Positions 32,125 to 42,659 of a stretch of 64,000 nucleotides of DNA are shown here, piece after piece. Made by a program: the position numbers and the translations under genes. The notes beneath the pieces were generated by a model. It did no database searches. It had not been told where the DNA came from and saw nothing but the letters and a program-made list of their open reading frames with translations. Position 1 is the stretch's first letter. Each line of letters opens with the position of its first letter. Source of the DNA: Agrypnia vestita (Eukaryota; Arthropoda; Insecta; Trichoptera; Phryganeidae); the NCBI GenBank assembly GCA_016648135.1, contig JADDOH010011295.1, forward strand, positions 1-64,000, in the 5' to 3' direction.

Positions 32125-32793
32125 GAAACGTTGAAATGTGAAGGCTCAATAAAGAACTAGTATGTTCTGCGCGTGATGGGAAGTGGGGACTTTTTCTTTG
32201 ATTTTCTTAATTACAGGTCAATGACCGTTGCAGGATCAGGTGGTTAGCAAACCAATCACGTTTATCGACCCTTTAATGAGTTTATCAGCCAGCCTTATTA
32301 AGTTTCGCTACAGCCAGGGACGTCGCGTGGACGAATAAGGCTGTACTTGTGGGCGTCACAATCTAGGGGGCGGCGGAATATTAGATCTGAAATACGAGTA
32401 AACGTCAGATCTAATATTTATTATAATTACTGTCTTGCAGAAAAAATAATTTATTAATAATTTTCAAGTCGTATTCAATATCATATATAAGGGTTCATTT
32501 CTCAAAATTGTGAGAAAATAATCCAACAAAATGGGCATGACCCATAGAACTTGTTGTAAAAATTCGAAAAATGGCGGCGGCATTGCATTTTGTAACCAGG
32601 AAGAATAGGTGCCGGGTCATAAATGTATATAATATATATAAAAAGGATAACGCCAATTTTTTTCGTGAATAAATCGAGGTAAATTAACCCGACGAATACA
32701 AACACAAATTGTAAGCCGTTTGGGGAGCATGTTTATCATTTTTCATACGTCATCTTTTTGATCTGATACTAAAACTCCGAAGAACGGTTGTAT
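32125..32793. other. no gene recognised
   Basis: AT-rich, with a short inverted repeat at about 32378-32422 (TATTAGATCTGA and TCAGATCTAATA). No coding signal. Confidence 0.5.
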
Positions 32794-32796
32794 TTA

Positions 32797-33514
32797 GGGT
32801 TTGTTCAGACAGGCTTGAATCGTGCGATTCCAAATCGCGCGTTTTGAAACCGCAGATTTGTGTCATGTGTTCAGACAGCCGAGGGTAATAAGCGATTTGT
32901 GTACACGAATACCGTCAGTAATAAACGTCAGTTTGACGGCTCCGGTGCCGTTCTCCAACATTGAATATCAGAGATAAATTCGCTCATTACTTTGTAAACG
33001 ACGGCCGTGTTCCATGGCAAGACACAAAAATATCATTCTGTCAGTTCATTTTTGGTAAATAAATACCTACTTGCCTAAAATACTTTTTTTTTTTCAAACG
33101 TGACTTCACCATTTCCAAATATCTCCACCAACTCCTACCAAGCTTGGTTCTTGGCAATTTTATTTCAGTAATCCTCACGCTGATGATCCCATATTGCAGG
33201 TCTTTGCTCCACTTCATCAATAAACAGTTAAGTGTCAAAGCGATCCATAACGAGCTCACGCGTGCTCCTGTTGCGACGTGCGAACCGCGCGGTGCCCGCG
33301 ACGCAACTGATCGCTGTCGAAAGGCTCCATAGTAATCGAGTCGCGCGGACGCCGCGCGAGTCTATTTTCTAGCGGTTGAGTGGCGGGCACCGCGCGGTTT
33401 GGCTAACTGCACGGTTATGTCTGAACGATTACATACGAACCTACATAAATAAGACCCGCGCGGATCCCACGCGGTTCTGAATCCGCGCGGTTCCCGCCAT
33501 GTCTGAACAAGCCC
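32797..33514. mobile_element. PIF/Harbinger-type non-autonomous element, TTA target duplication
   Basis: A 718-bp element. Left end GGGTTTGTTCAGACA, right end complement GGGCTTGTTCAGACA (one mismatch), flanked by TTA at 32794-32796 and 33515-33517. The 3-bp TTA/TAA target preference is the PIF/Harbinger signature. GTTCAGAC/GTCTGAAC words recur internally (32868, 33413), as do GCGCGG words in the right half, and they could be binding sites. No transposase frame. Confidence 0.8.
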
Positions 33515-33519
33515 TTAAG

Positions 33520-34080
33520 GTACATTAAAAATAGTAAGGGCGGCATTTTAAAATTTACTTGAGGGACGTCACTGGCTGCCGCCGGTCTTTTTACTCTCGC
33601 TGGTATTATGAGGCTCGGAGGAAAAAAATTAAATAAAGTTATTCCATTAAATTGTTTCTCGCCAACATTTTGCACGAGGTGGCAGCCGGTCCCAGCGGAG
33701 TCCAACATCTGCTAAATGTACGTACACCGTTATGGTGACCTTTGCGAAGGCTAGTAATTATTCCAGTTTAATATCATGTTTTAAATACAGCGCATAAGTC
33801 ACCAACGTTACGAATTCGAATTCGTCTCCTGCATTAATAATTGGTCGTAACGGTGACCGCAAATTTACTACCGTTTCAAAGCAGTTGAGAATTGAAAATT
33901 ATTTATATTTTATCTTTATTGGACTCGTGTGAGCGAGAGATTAATTTGTACTTTGTCTTTTTTACAATTCATTAGAAATGTTTAATGCTGTCCGTATAAA
34001 ATTTCCGCCTCCTTCGGTTCGGTGATTGTCTCTAAACGTGAAATTTCTAATATTTAAGGGAAAATAATTCAACTCTACCC
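33520..34080. other. no gene recognised
   Basis: AT-rich non-coding DNA without a motif I can name. Confidence 0.5.
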
Positions 34081-34084
34081 TTCT

Positions 34085-34215
34085 ATGAGATTTTATTATT
34101 TTATTTGACTTGTATTAAAGTGAATGAATTTTTAACATTAGATGTATTAAGTTGCTTACATGATAGTCCAACGTTTTATAGAAGACTAGCTTACCCGCGC
34201 GGCTTCGCACGCGTA
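34085..34215. repeat. F1 fragment followed by GC-rich dispersed-repeat start
   Basis: 34085-34185 matches F1 arms (TTATTATTTTATTTGACTTG, TACATGATAGTCCAACG). It is followed directly by ACTAGCTTACCCGCGCGGCT then TCGCACGCG, a string that closely resembles the start of widely dispersed insect repeats. A similar reversed word lies at about 50680 (GCGCGGGCGAAGTCC). The element that follows is not resolved. Confidence 0.45.
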
Positions 34216-34219
34216 GATT

Positions 34220-37070
34220 TTTAGTCATATTTTATAAATTTGTGTATTAACCCTGACATATAGATATATATCGTCGACTTTTTCATGCAACGTTTTGAGT
34301 TCTCATTAATCCTGCTACTTTAATAATTTCGTCAATTAGAGTGTTTGGCCATCCCCTGGAACGATTTTATCTCATTAAGATTTTTAGCGATAAAAATTAC
34401 ATCTTTCCATTGATCTGCCTTCTACTCACGTGTTTCGTTTTCTGTGTCTTTTAATAATTCCCAGCCTACTTGTCATTCGTGGCTTCTATGTTACCTGTAC
34501 ATAATCTCGTTATATTGCTTAGTATTATGATATTACCGTCGTTGCCATAAACCTCAAAAAAATGCTTTTATCGTTTTGATTTAGCGTTGTACCCACGTAG
34601 AGAATCCAATCCTGAACCAAAATTGTCATCTTGATGGCTCATAGCTTGATTTTGAAGATCCATGTACCTATTAGAAGATTGTCCATTTTATATTCATTCA
34701 AAAAGGTCAGAAATACCGTTTAGTATAATACAAGTATGACAAATAACAAATGTAAATTGAATTGCATGTAAAACAATTTTATCATTGAGAATAATTCGCC
34801 CTAAGCAATAGCAAAGGTTTTCACGGCAAAAGGTCCACGGACATTTTGTCCAACGACGAAAGACCGACGCGGAAAAAGATCCACGCAATATTAGACATAA
34901 TCAATAATTTATAAGAATCTTCGGAAAAGTGAGTTTATTCAATGATTTTATCACCATTGTCAATTCATTAATTTATTGAAAGCTCTTTCATAAAAAAAAA
35001 ACATTTTGAAACAGTCTACATTCTCAGTACCCAGAAATTAATTCAAAATATTAGTCGCCAAAGTTTCCAGATTATACTTACTAATCCCGGGATTAGTCAC
35101 TAGTACTAGGGATTAGCTTCCCTGGTACCAAGGTATCTAACGATCAATATTAATTGGCAAACAAGCTCCCATTTCTCTTTACTCTCTGCTCCTCTGTTTG
35201 TGTTTAACAACAGGCAAATTTTATTTTTAAAAAATAGCAATATTCTGCAATATTTCAACGTTGATGTTTTCTCTATATTCCTTAGAATGAATTGTTTTCT
35301 TTAACCATATTTTTTGTGAACGAAGGTGCGCGAAACCAGCTTTACTTAAATATATATAAAGTTTCTTGTTGAGTATTATAAATTGGCTTCGCAATATTCC
35401 CCGCACGGAACTTTTCTGGGTACGTTGTCCCTTCATTATTCTTCATTTATTTACTTCTTCACAACATTGGGGGTTTCATAACGAGGGTCGGACGGTAAAA
35501 ACTTGGAGAGACATTCTCCAGGATTGCTTTGTAGCAGAATTTTCTGACCTTACTGACTTTTCTGTGATCATATTTAGGGAACTTATCTATAATCAACGTG
35601 ATGAAAACCTTCCTTTCGATATCCGATGTAGCCAAGCCGTACCGATTACTCGGTACGTATCGTATCGTAATCGGGCTGATCGGCTACAATCGGAATCGAT
35701 GTTCACAATCAAGCTGTCAACAATCTGTTCCTTTTTTATGTTTAAACATTATTATTTTTTACGTTGTATTCTAATATATTAACTTATATGGTGGACAAGG
35801 TCGTGTGACACCCTCGGTACGCTGGCAAAACACATTATTGTTATTGAACATATAGATACATTACAAATGTCCACAAAAGGGCCATCTTATTGATTGCAAA
35901 AATATCCCTTCGAGACTGGTCACAAATCAAAATATATTTCGCTTGTTTATGAAAGAAAGTATATTTCCCTCTCTACGTTATGTAGCTTCGTATTTTGCCA
36001 TTTCACTACAACAAATTATATCAAAATATTTTATAATACGCCGGTACTAAATAACTATGTAAATTAACTATTTATTACTCTTCACTTTTTGTCTTTACTA
36101 TCAATATTAACGGAATCTGAATTTTTAAACCGCCCCATTTTGAAACAAGATAACGGAGCAGGGTGGCTAACGACCCTAGCCGAGTTATTTACAAAGTCAG
36201 AAAAGTTTGAGCGAAATCTAACAAGAGCAACAAAAGTTGTCATTCGTAGTTCCGGGGTCAGAGCTTTGAAATTTACGGACGTTGCGTACGTTGGGACTTT
36301 CTACAATAGGCAATATTTTTATCTAAATCTACCCTTAAAATATGTTAATTTATGACATAAACTAAAAAAAAATTACATAAAAAAAAATAGGAGACCCACA
36401 AAATGTCTCGTCAATCATATTTAAACAGTTTAACAATTAGCACATTTAGCTTATTAATTATTGGTACATGCGTATATTTGATATTAACAAAATATACTGT
36501 AGGCACAGAATACATGACAAATAAAATATCCTATGATACATCAACTAAGGGCAATGTACAGTTTCATATTAGTTATGAAAAGAGAGATAAAAATTTTAGT
36601 GACTAGCGAAATATACTTTTTATGTTCATACTGAAAGCAGCGATTCTACCCAGCATCCATTACTCACCCTCACTACTTCTATTATACACACACCTTGCAC
36701 CAAATTATTTTATTAATTATATACTCAAGTCATAAAGTCTTGATTTGCCCTTCGTCATTTTTAATTTAGTTTTTATTAATTAAAATGTCAATGAACATTA
36801 TTGAAATGTCTTTTGCATAACTACTTTTTTTCTCTCATTAATTACTATCTGATTTTGTATTTACGTATTGTAACTTTTTTTATTAATTTGAGAAAACCCT
36901 ACATACTACATATTAGTTTATTATATCATAAAAAATTATATTATGTATTTCAAATTCAAATTATTTTTTTATTGTTGGATGTTACCACTTAAATAGCACT
37001 AGAGAACGCTCCTGAATGTCAGGAACTTGCCCTTTTATTACTTATTATCCTTTTTTATTTATTCATAAAT
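34220..37070. other. no gene recognised
   Basis: Long AT-rich stretch. Frames at 35366-35782 (+, 138 codons) and 36089-36355 (+, 88 codons) have no motif I recognise. 36403-36606 (+, 67 codons) would encode one hydrophobic segment (STFSLLIIGTCVYLIL) after MSRQSYLNSL but has no supporting context. A palindrome CTAATCCCGGGATTAG lies at about 35081. None is called as a gene. Confidence 0.45.
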
Positions 37071-37074
37071 AGGA

Positions 37075-37505
37075 CAAAGTGTTCGATACATGTATCCTAC
37101 CGATGTTGACATATAGCCTAGAAACAGCAACACTAACAGAAAAAAGCATGCACAAATTAAAGTGTACACAGCGGACCACGGAAAGGCAGATGCTCGGCGT
37201 GAACCTTCGAGATAAAATCAGAAATAAGACGCCGAACAAAAGTTGCCGATATTATGGACCGTATTACGAAATTAAAATGGCAGTGGGTTATACATATAGC
37301 TCGACAGGAGGATACTAGATGGGCACCCAGAATCCTACAGTGGAGGCCCTGGACGAAAAATAGAAGCGTCGGAAGACCTCCCAAAAGGTGGTCTGATGAC
37401 ATAGTCCAGCAAGCAGGAAGAATCTGGATGCGAAAGGAGAGAAACAGAGGTGAGTGGAGGAAAATGGAAGAGGCCTACGTCCAGCAGTGGAGGGAAAAAG
37501 CTTGA
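37075..37505 (+). pseudogene. RTE-like LINE reverse transcriptase C-terminus, one frameshift
   Basis: First frame: FDTCILPMLTYSLETATLTE, HKLKCTQRTTERQMLGVNLR and DKIRNK. After a shift near 37245: ITKLKWQWVIHIARQEDTRW, GRPPKRWSDDI and EAYVQQWREK before the stop. These blocks (VLP.LTYG.ET, Q...ER.MLGV.LRD.., LKWQW.GH.AR, GRPP.RW.DD, EAYVQQW) are the usual C-terminus of the insect RTE-like endonuclease-reverse transcriptase family. The 5' part is absent. Confidence 0.85.
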
Positions 37506-37559
37506 GGAAGAAGGTGAGAAAGGTATATAAAATACGAGAATCTCAGGCGAAACCGCTAG

Positions 37560-37975
37560 TTGATAAAATATTTATTATTTTTTCAGATGTCGCTCAAATT
37601 TCGCAAATTTTAAATGAGATTCGCAGCTCCGGGGGCTTTCCCTCGAAAAAGGCTTTCCCGGGCTCGACCCACATCGCAGCCCCGAAAACGTATAATCTTT
37701 TAAAGCACAGTTGGTGTCCACTTTCTCACGTAGTTCCGTTTCTCTCGACAGCCCCGCAAAAGTGTACTCGTAAAGCCGAAGTTATCCCTCGTATCTCTCT
37801 GGGCGGTAATGAAATACCTCCCCCACCCGCGGGGCGGCGCCCTAAACTACGCTTCCGCACACAGCGAACTAGCTGGGAATTCCCTTCGGTCCTTAATGCT
37901 GCACTAAAAGTTCGCGAATGGGAGAATTTAAGGGAACGTCGGAGAAGCCAGAGTCTGAATCATTGTACCCGAGCG
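37560..37975. other. GC-richer non-coding block with a long open frame
   Basis: A plus-strand frame stays open from 37454 to 38038 (194 codons), but its first part is the shifted frame of the RTE tail, and the rest matches nothing I know. Composition (CCCCCACCCGCGGGGCGGCGC near 37820) is unlike the AT-rich flanks. Candidate conserved island rather than a gene. Confidence 0.35.
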
Positions 37976-38475
37976 AGGTTCGCGAATTTCGGGATACATT
38001 GGCTGTTTGCGGGGTGTCGATGTTCTGTTGGTTATTAACCGACTGTAAAGTGTATCCGCCCAATATTGTCTTTACTTTTTTCTTTTAGATATAACCTTAT
38101 GTTTTTCCAGGGCTGCCGATGTATTAACAAGGAGCACGCTTCGTCTCGGGAGCTTTTGGGTGAATTTTTAACTTCCCAATATTTGGAAGTAATATGAATT
38201 TCGAATACTCGAATACAATAAGGTTCGCGAATTTCGGGATACATTGGCTGTTTGCGGGATGTCGACGTTCTGTTGGTTATTAACTGACTGTATCCGCCCA
38301 ATATTGTCTTCACTTTTTTCTTTTACATATAACCTTGTGTTTCCAGGGCTGCTGATGTATTAACGAGGGGCGCGCTTCGTCTCGGAGCTTTTGCTCGCGT
38401 TGTTCGGGTGGGGGAGAGGGGATTGAATTTTTTAACTTCCCAATATTTGGAACTAATACGAATTTCAAATACTCG
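37976..38475. repeat. direct tandem duplication, unit about 245 bp
   Basis: The unit starting AGGTTCGCGAATTTCGGGAT at 37976 is repeated from 38221. Shared landmarks in order: GGCTGTTTGCGGG, GTTCTGTTGGTTATTAAC, CCGCCCAATATTGTCTT, CCAGGGCTGC, GCGCTTCGTCTCGG and TTAACTTCCCAATATTTGGAA. The second unit carries an extra GC-rich insert (about 38392-38420) and a deletion of AAAGTG. Divergence is a few percent by eye. Confidence 0.9.
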
Positions 38476-38526
38476 CGATTGTTTAAGTATTTATCAGAGG
38501 GATTTAACAAAAATTAAGAATTGTGT

Positions 38527-38874
38527 GGCCGTATTCCGAAATAAGCAATACTGCTATTTCGGTATCTTGACAGTTATTGTATAACATTGCAATGCCGTCA
38601 ATTTTAAGTTTGACAATTTTGAAATTACTGAATTCAATTAATCAGAAAGCCCTAAAACGTTAACAAACTTTGAGTTATCAAGTTGTTCATAATATCAACT
38701 ATTTGTGAATAACTTAACGTTTGTTTAAGTTTTAGAGCTTTCTTATTGATTCACAAATTGTGGATTACTTAACGTTTGTTTACTTAAGTAAGGGCTTTCT
38801 GATTGATCGAATTCGTCAATTTCATACCTGTCAATATACCGAAATAGCAATATTGCTTATTTCAGAAGACGGCC
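38527..38874. mobile_element. palindromic MITE, about 48-bp terminal repeats
   Basis: A 348-bp element. The left end GGCCGTATTCCGAAATAAGC is mirrored by the right-end complement GGCCGTCTTCTGAAATAAGC, continuing as AATACTGCTATTTCGGTAT against AATATTGCTATTTCGGTAT. Internal arms also pair (CAGAAAGCCCT / AGGGCTTTCTG; AACTTAACGTTTG and its inverse). No coding frame. Flanking target duplication is unclear. Confidence 0.8.
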
Positions 38875-38879
38875 GATCG

Positions 38880-39862
38880 TCTCGGTGGAGAGCTACCGCC
38901 ACCTGCTGAAAATCAGCGAGACGCCAACGTGACCACGTCAACAGTAGGATACGCGCATTCTTCGACATCGAAAAATATACAATTGAACTTTTGTAGCTTA
39001 CTTGAATATATTCTATGTAAATGTGTAAGACGCTTTCTTTATATATTCCTCTTAATTACCTAAGTGTCTTATTCATTTCGATACCTAACAGAGCAACTCA
39101 AATACAGCTACATACATACCTACTTGTAAACATTGAACACCTTATGGAACCCGAATGTTAAAGGCGGGTCCCCTTCGAACACACGTAATTCTTTTCACTG
39201 GTGAGTCTCCCCATTCTGTAGTGGTGATTCCTTTCATACAACCCTCTAAACATTTATGATCCAAATGGTATATTGGCTTGATCCAAAAATATATGAAATA
39301 TATATATTTCTTAATTTAACAAGGAGCTCGCGCGAGCCCTCCATCCCACCGCTATATATTTTTACATAAATAATAAATTTAGAATTTTTATGGATTCATT
39401 TTCTAAACAATCAGATCGTCTTAGCAAATTTTCAATATTCTATGTTAAAAATATTAAATAATAAATTTCCTCGAAATCTATTTTCACGAGAAAGATTATT
39501 CTTATATCTGCCTCATCAAAGTTGAACGATGATAAGTTTCGTTCCATTTTGCGAAAAAGAAAAATAGCTCACAGATACTTGAACCGTCTGTATCATTCGA
39601 TCATACTTCAATCGCAGTGAGCTATTTGAGAAAACATACTTTTTTTACTGAATGCGAATATTCTCTATATTTTGTATATTATTATCTGTCTGCTCTCAGA
39701 TGCGACTGCTAAATACCATACGAATATTCAAAGTAATAAATTGCTGACTGTATATAGTTTAAGAGTGAACGAAGAATGTTTACAAAAAGGTATTACGAAG
39801 GTATTAGTGAAATAATTATTTTTATGTCTCCAATCAATGGCACATAAACGTAAATTTAATAA
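38880..39862. other. no gene recognised
   Basis: AT-rich non-coding DNA without recognised repeats. Confidence 0.5.
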
Positions 39863-39864
39863 TA

Positions 39865-41146
39865 TTAGGTCCTTACATATGAAATTCACGTTTTGCCGTA
39901 CTGGCAAATTTGATCTCAAATATCTTCTCTTTGGTTAGGAATTCCAAATCCAAATTTATACAGCTATTTACTCATGTATTTGTGTTTTGAAAATTATAAT
40001 TCATTTGTTTTTTCCTCAATTGTTTTTTTCTTTGCGTCACTCAGTTTACAAAATGAAAAACTTGAAATATCGCGTTATTTACGAGTACGAGTTCCACCGT
40101 AGCACCAGGCTGCAGAAACGGCTCGAAGGATTAATGATGTGTATGGCGACGGTGCCGCAAAAGAAAACACAGTGCGTTTTTGGTTCCAACGTTTTCGTTC
40201 TGGAAATTTCGACCTGCAGAACAAGCCCCGTGGACGGCCGGAGACCAAAGTTGATAATGAAGAATTGAAGGCTATTGTGGAAGCGGATCCATCGCAAACC
40301 ACATCCGAGTTAGCTGCAGGCTGCGGTGTTAGTGATAAACTGTTTTAATCCACTTGAAGCAAATTGGTAAGGTGAAAAAGCTTGAAAGGTGGGTACCTCA
40401 CGAATTGAGTGAAGCAAATCAACAAACGCGCGTGACTGCTGCGTTGCATTACTCAACCGGCACAATAATGAAGGGATTTTAAATCGAATCATTACCTGTG
40501 ATGAAAAGTGGATCCTGTACGATAATCGGAAGCGCTCATCGCAATGGCTGAACCCTGCCGAACCAGCCAAACCATGCCCCAAGCGAAAATTGACTCCAAA
40601 AAAGTTACTTGTGAGCGTTTGGTGGACTAGTGCTGGTGTCGTTCACTACAGCTTTCTTAAATCTGGCCAGACGATTACGGCAGATGTCTATTGTCAGCAA
40701 CTGCAAACCATGATGGAAAAGCTAGCTGCTAAACAATCGAGGCTGGGTAATCGCTCTAGGCCACTGCTGCTTCATGATAACGCTAGACCACACACTGCAC
40801 AACAGACGGCTACCAAATTAGAGGAGCTTCAATTGGAATGTCTAAGACATCCACCGTACTCTCCGGACCTTGCCCCAATAGATTACAATTTTTTTCGAAA
40901 TTTGGATAACTTCTTGCAAAGGAAAAAATTCAACTCCGATGGGGCAGTCCAAACCGCCTTCAAAGATTTTATCGATTCCCGTCCGAATGGTTTTTTAAGT
41001 AAAGGGATCGATGAACTACCTATGAGATGGCAAAAGTGCATAGATAGCAATGGTACATACTTTGATTAAATAAATATATTATAATTAAAAAAATCGGCTT
41101 TATGTTCCTCCCATACTAAACGTCAATTTCATATGTAAGGACCTAA
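39865..41146 (+). mobile_element. mariner copy 5, full length, three single-base deletions
   Basis: A 1282-bp element flanked by TA (39863-39864 and 41147-41148), with both terminal repeats. Its 5' repeat has the TTCACG variant and its protein shares HRST, SRLGNRS, APIDYNFF and NGFLSKG with copy 4, making it the closest relative of copy 4 in the window. Confidence 0.97.
40053..41069 (+). pseudogene. mariner transposase with three 1-nt deletions
   Basis: Compared with copy 4, single bases are missing at about 40108 (CACCAG-TGCTG), about 40338 (GATAAAACTG) and about 40432 (GCGCGTTGACTG). Between them the protein is read in the wrong frame. After the third deletion the original frame returns, so the last roughly 160 residues from LTPKKLLVSV, with D243 and D278, are intact. 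The segment carrying D151 is also back in the original frame. The N-terminal DNA-binding part is destroyed. Confidence 0.93.
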
Positions 41147-41149
41147 TAT

Positions 41150-42190
41150 TTTATACTCGAATAGTATATAGTACTTCTACATTATATTATCTAAATGTAT
41201 TTTAAAACGAAATGTTTACCGCGTTTTTTTTATTTAAAAATCATGCGATTTGGTTATTTTCTGAAGCTACGAAAAACAAGTTACGAACGTGCTACGAAAG
41301 CTAAGCTTGAAAAACAGCGCACTACTCAATGCGTTTTTAGCGCAATCATAATATACATAATTTGCAATATAAGAATAAACGTAAACTACAATATGTATCT
41401 ATCTAGTGCAATCAGTACTTATATACGAGTATTATAAATTATATATACTTTAATAGAATCTCCGCGATATAAATCGAAATAATACTCGGCTATATAAATA
41501 TTTACTTTCGCCATCTATTCCAAAATATATATTTATTTACAGTTTATTTTAATGTAGGTAACCTATGCATATGAAAATAAAAACACAAGTTCTTCATAAT
41601 AATTTACTTACTTTTATAAATTTACCTCCGAAGCAATAAAAAAGTAGGTAACTAGGTCATCTCATTTTTACTCCCATAAAAAATTATCTTTTCTTTTTAT
41701 CGATGGCATTATTTAGATTCGCAATTACCATCCCAAATTATTTGTTTTTGTATTCGCCAATACAGTTTTTATCGCACCGCTGCGTGGAATAAATAATGCA
41801 ATAAGAAACGTGAAATCGAATACGAAATAATTTTTTGCTATAATTTCTGTGAAACTTTGAAAACGCAATGTAAGAACGCGAAAAAACCCGTTGTAAGGCA
41901 CCGATATTAGAGTCTAGAGATTTTTTATTCGGATACAAGAAGTAGCAGTTTATGAGTTTAATATGCCGCCCGCTAGGTGCGAGCCCCCTCGCCCCGTCCG
42001 CGCCCGCCCGAGAAAGGACTGCTGAGTTTTCCATTTTTCCTCGATTTACCTCACCTCCGTGCATTCTGCGATAGCCCGGCGGGTTCGTTATTTTATCGAT
42101 AAAAGGATTCTTGTATTGTTGGTCTACCGTGAGAATCCATATTAGTTACTATATAATAATATTGCTAAAATTCATAAATAAACAACAATT
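41150..42190. other. no gene recognised; GC-rich patch
   Basis: AT-rich except 41960-42075, which is GC-rich (CCGCCCGCTAGGTGCGAGCC and on). No motif-bearing frame. Confidence 0.45.
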
Positions 42191-42194
42191 ACTT

Positions 42195-42277
42195 AGCTTA
42201 GTTTGAAAATAGTAAGAATATTGATGTGACACGTATTCCGTGTTCGCATCTCTATTTATTAAAAAAAAAAAAAAAAA
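42195..42277 (+). repeat. SINE family I tail
   Basis: TTAGTTTGAAAATAGTAAG, AATATTGATGTGACACG and TATTCCG, then TCTATTTATT and an 18-A run. This matches the 3' part of the 31934-32122 SINE. The tRNA-like head is absent, as expected for a 5'-truncated copy. Confidence 0.6.
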
Positions 42278-42328
42278 ATTACACGATTAGGTGCAGTAGA
42301 TCATTTCGACAGTTCCTACGTCAATTAA

Positions 42329-42473
42329 GGCCCGGTTGTTTAAAGTTGGATTAAAATAAAATTTCGTTTAAAGCGTAGATTTTTACGGAAACTGATCGTT
42401 TGATTGGTGGAGAAGGCATAAATCTATGCTTTAAACGAACTTTTACTTTGATCCAACTTGAAACAACCGGCCC
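42329..42473. mobile_element. MITE with TAA target duplication
   Basis: A 145-bp palindromic element. Left GGCCCGGTTGTTTAAAGTTG, right complement GGGCCGGTTGTTTCAAGTTG, arms continuing through GGATTAAAATAAAA / GGATCAAAGTAAAA and CGTTTAAAGC. Flanked by TAA at 42326-42328 and 42474-42476. The 3-bp TAA suggests PIF/Harbinger mobilisation. Related pieces lie at 5669-5752 and 28729-28782. Confidence 0.8.
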
Positions 42474-42612
42474 TAAGCTATTTACAAAAAAGTAATTTTA
42501 CAGGAGAGCTGTTGGAAGTTGAAGTGGTACAAATAGTCAAAAATGCATTTTTGGTAGATGTCTGAGTTTGGACTGTGGACCGTCCATTTGGTGTGTTAGT
42601 TAGTAGTGTGTC

Positions 42613-42657
42613 ACACATAAGGCTGTATGTATAAATTATACATACAGCCTTATGTGT
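42613..42657. repeat. perfect 45-bp palindrome
   Basis: Two exact 22-base arms around a single central base: ACACATAAGGCTGTATGTAT-AA, A, then the full complement. No mismatch, unlike every other foldback in the window. It may be very young, or maintained. Confidence 0.9.
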
Positions 42658-42659
42658 AG

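Noticed and set aside
36403..36606. 67-codon frame with one hydrophobic segment
   Set aside because: Short, AT-rich, without conserved motif, neighbours or regulatory context. Not called as a membrane protein gene.
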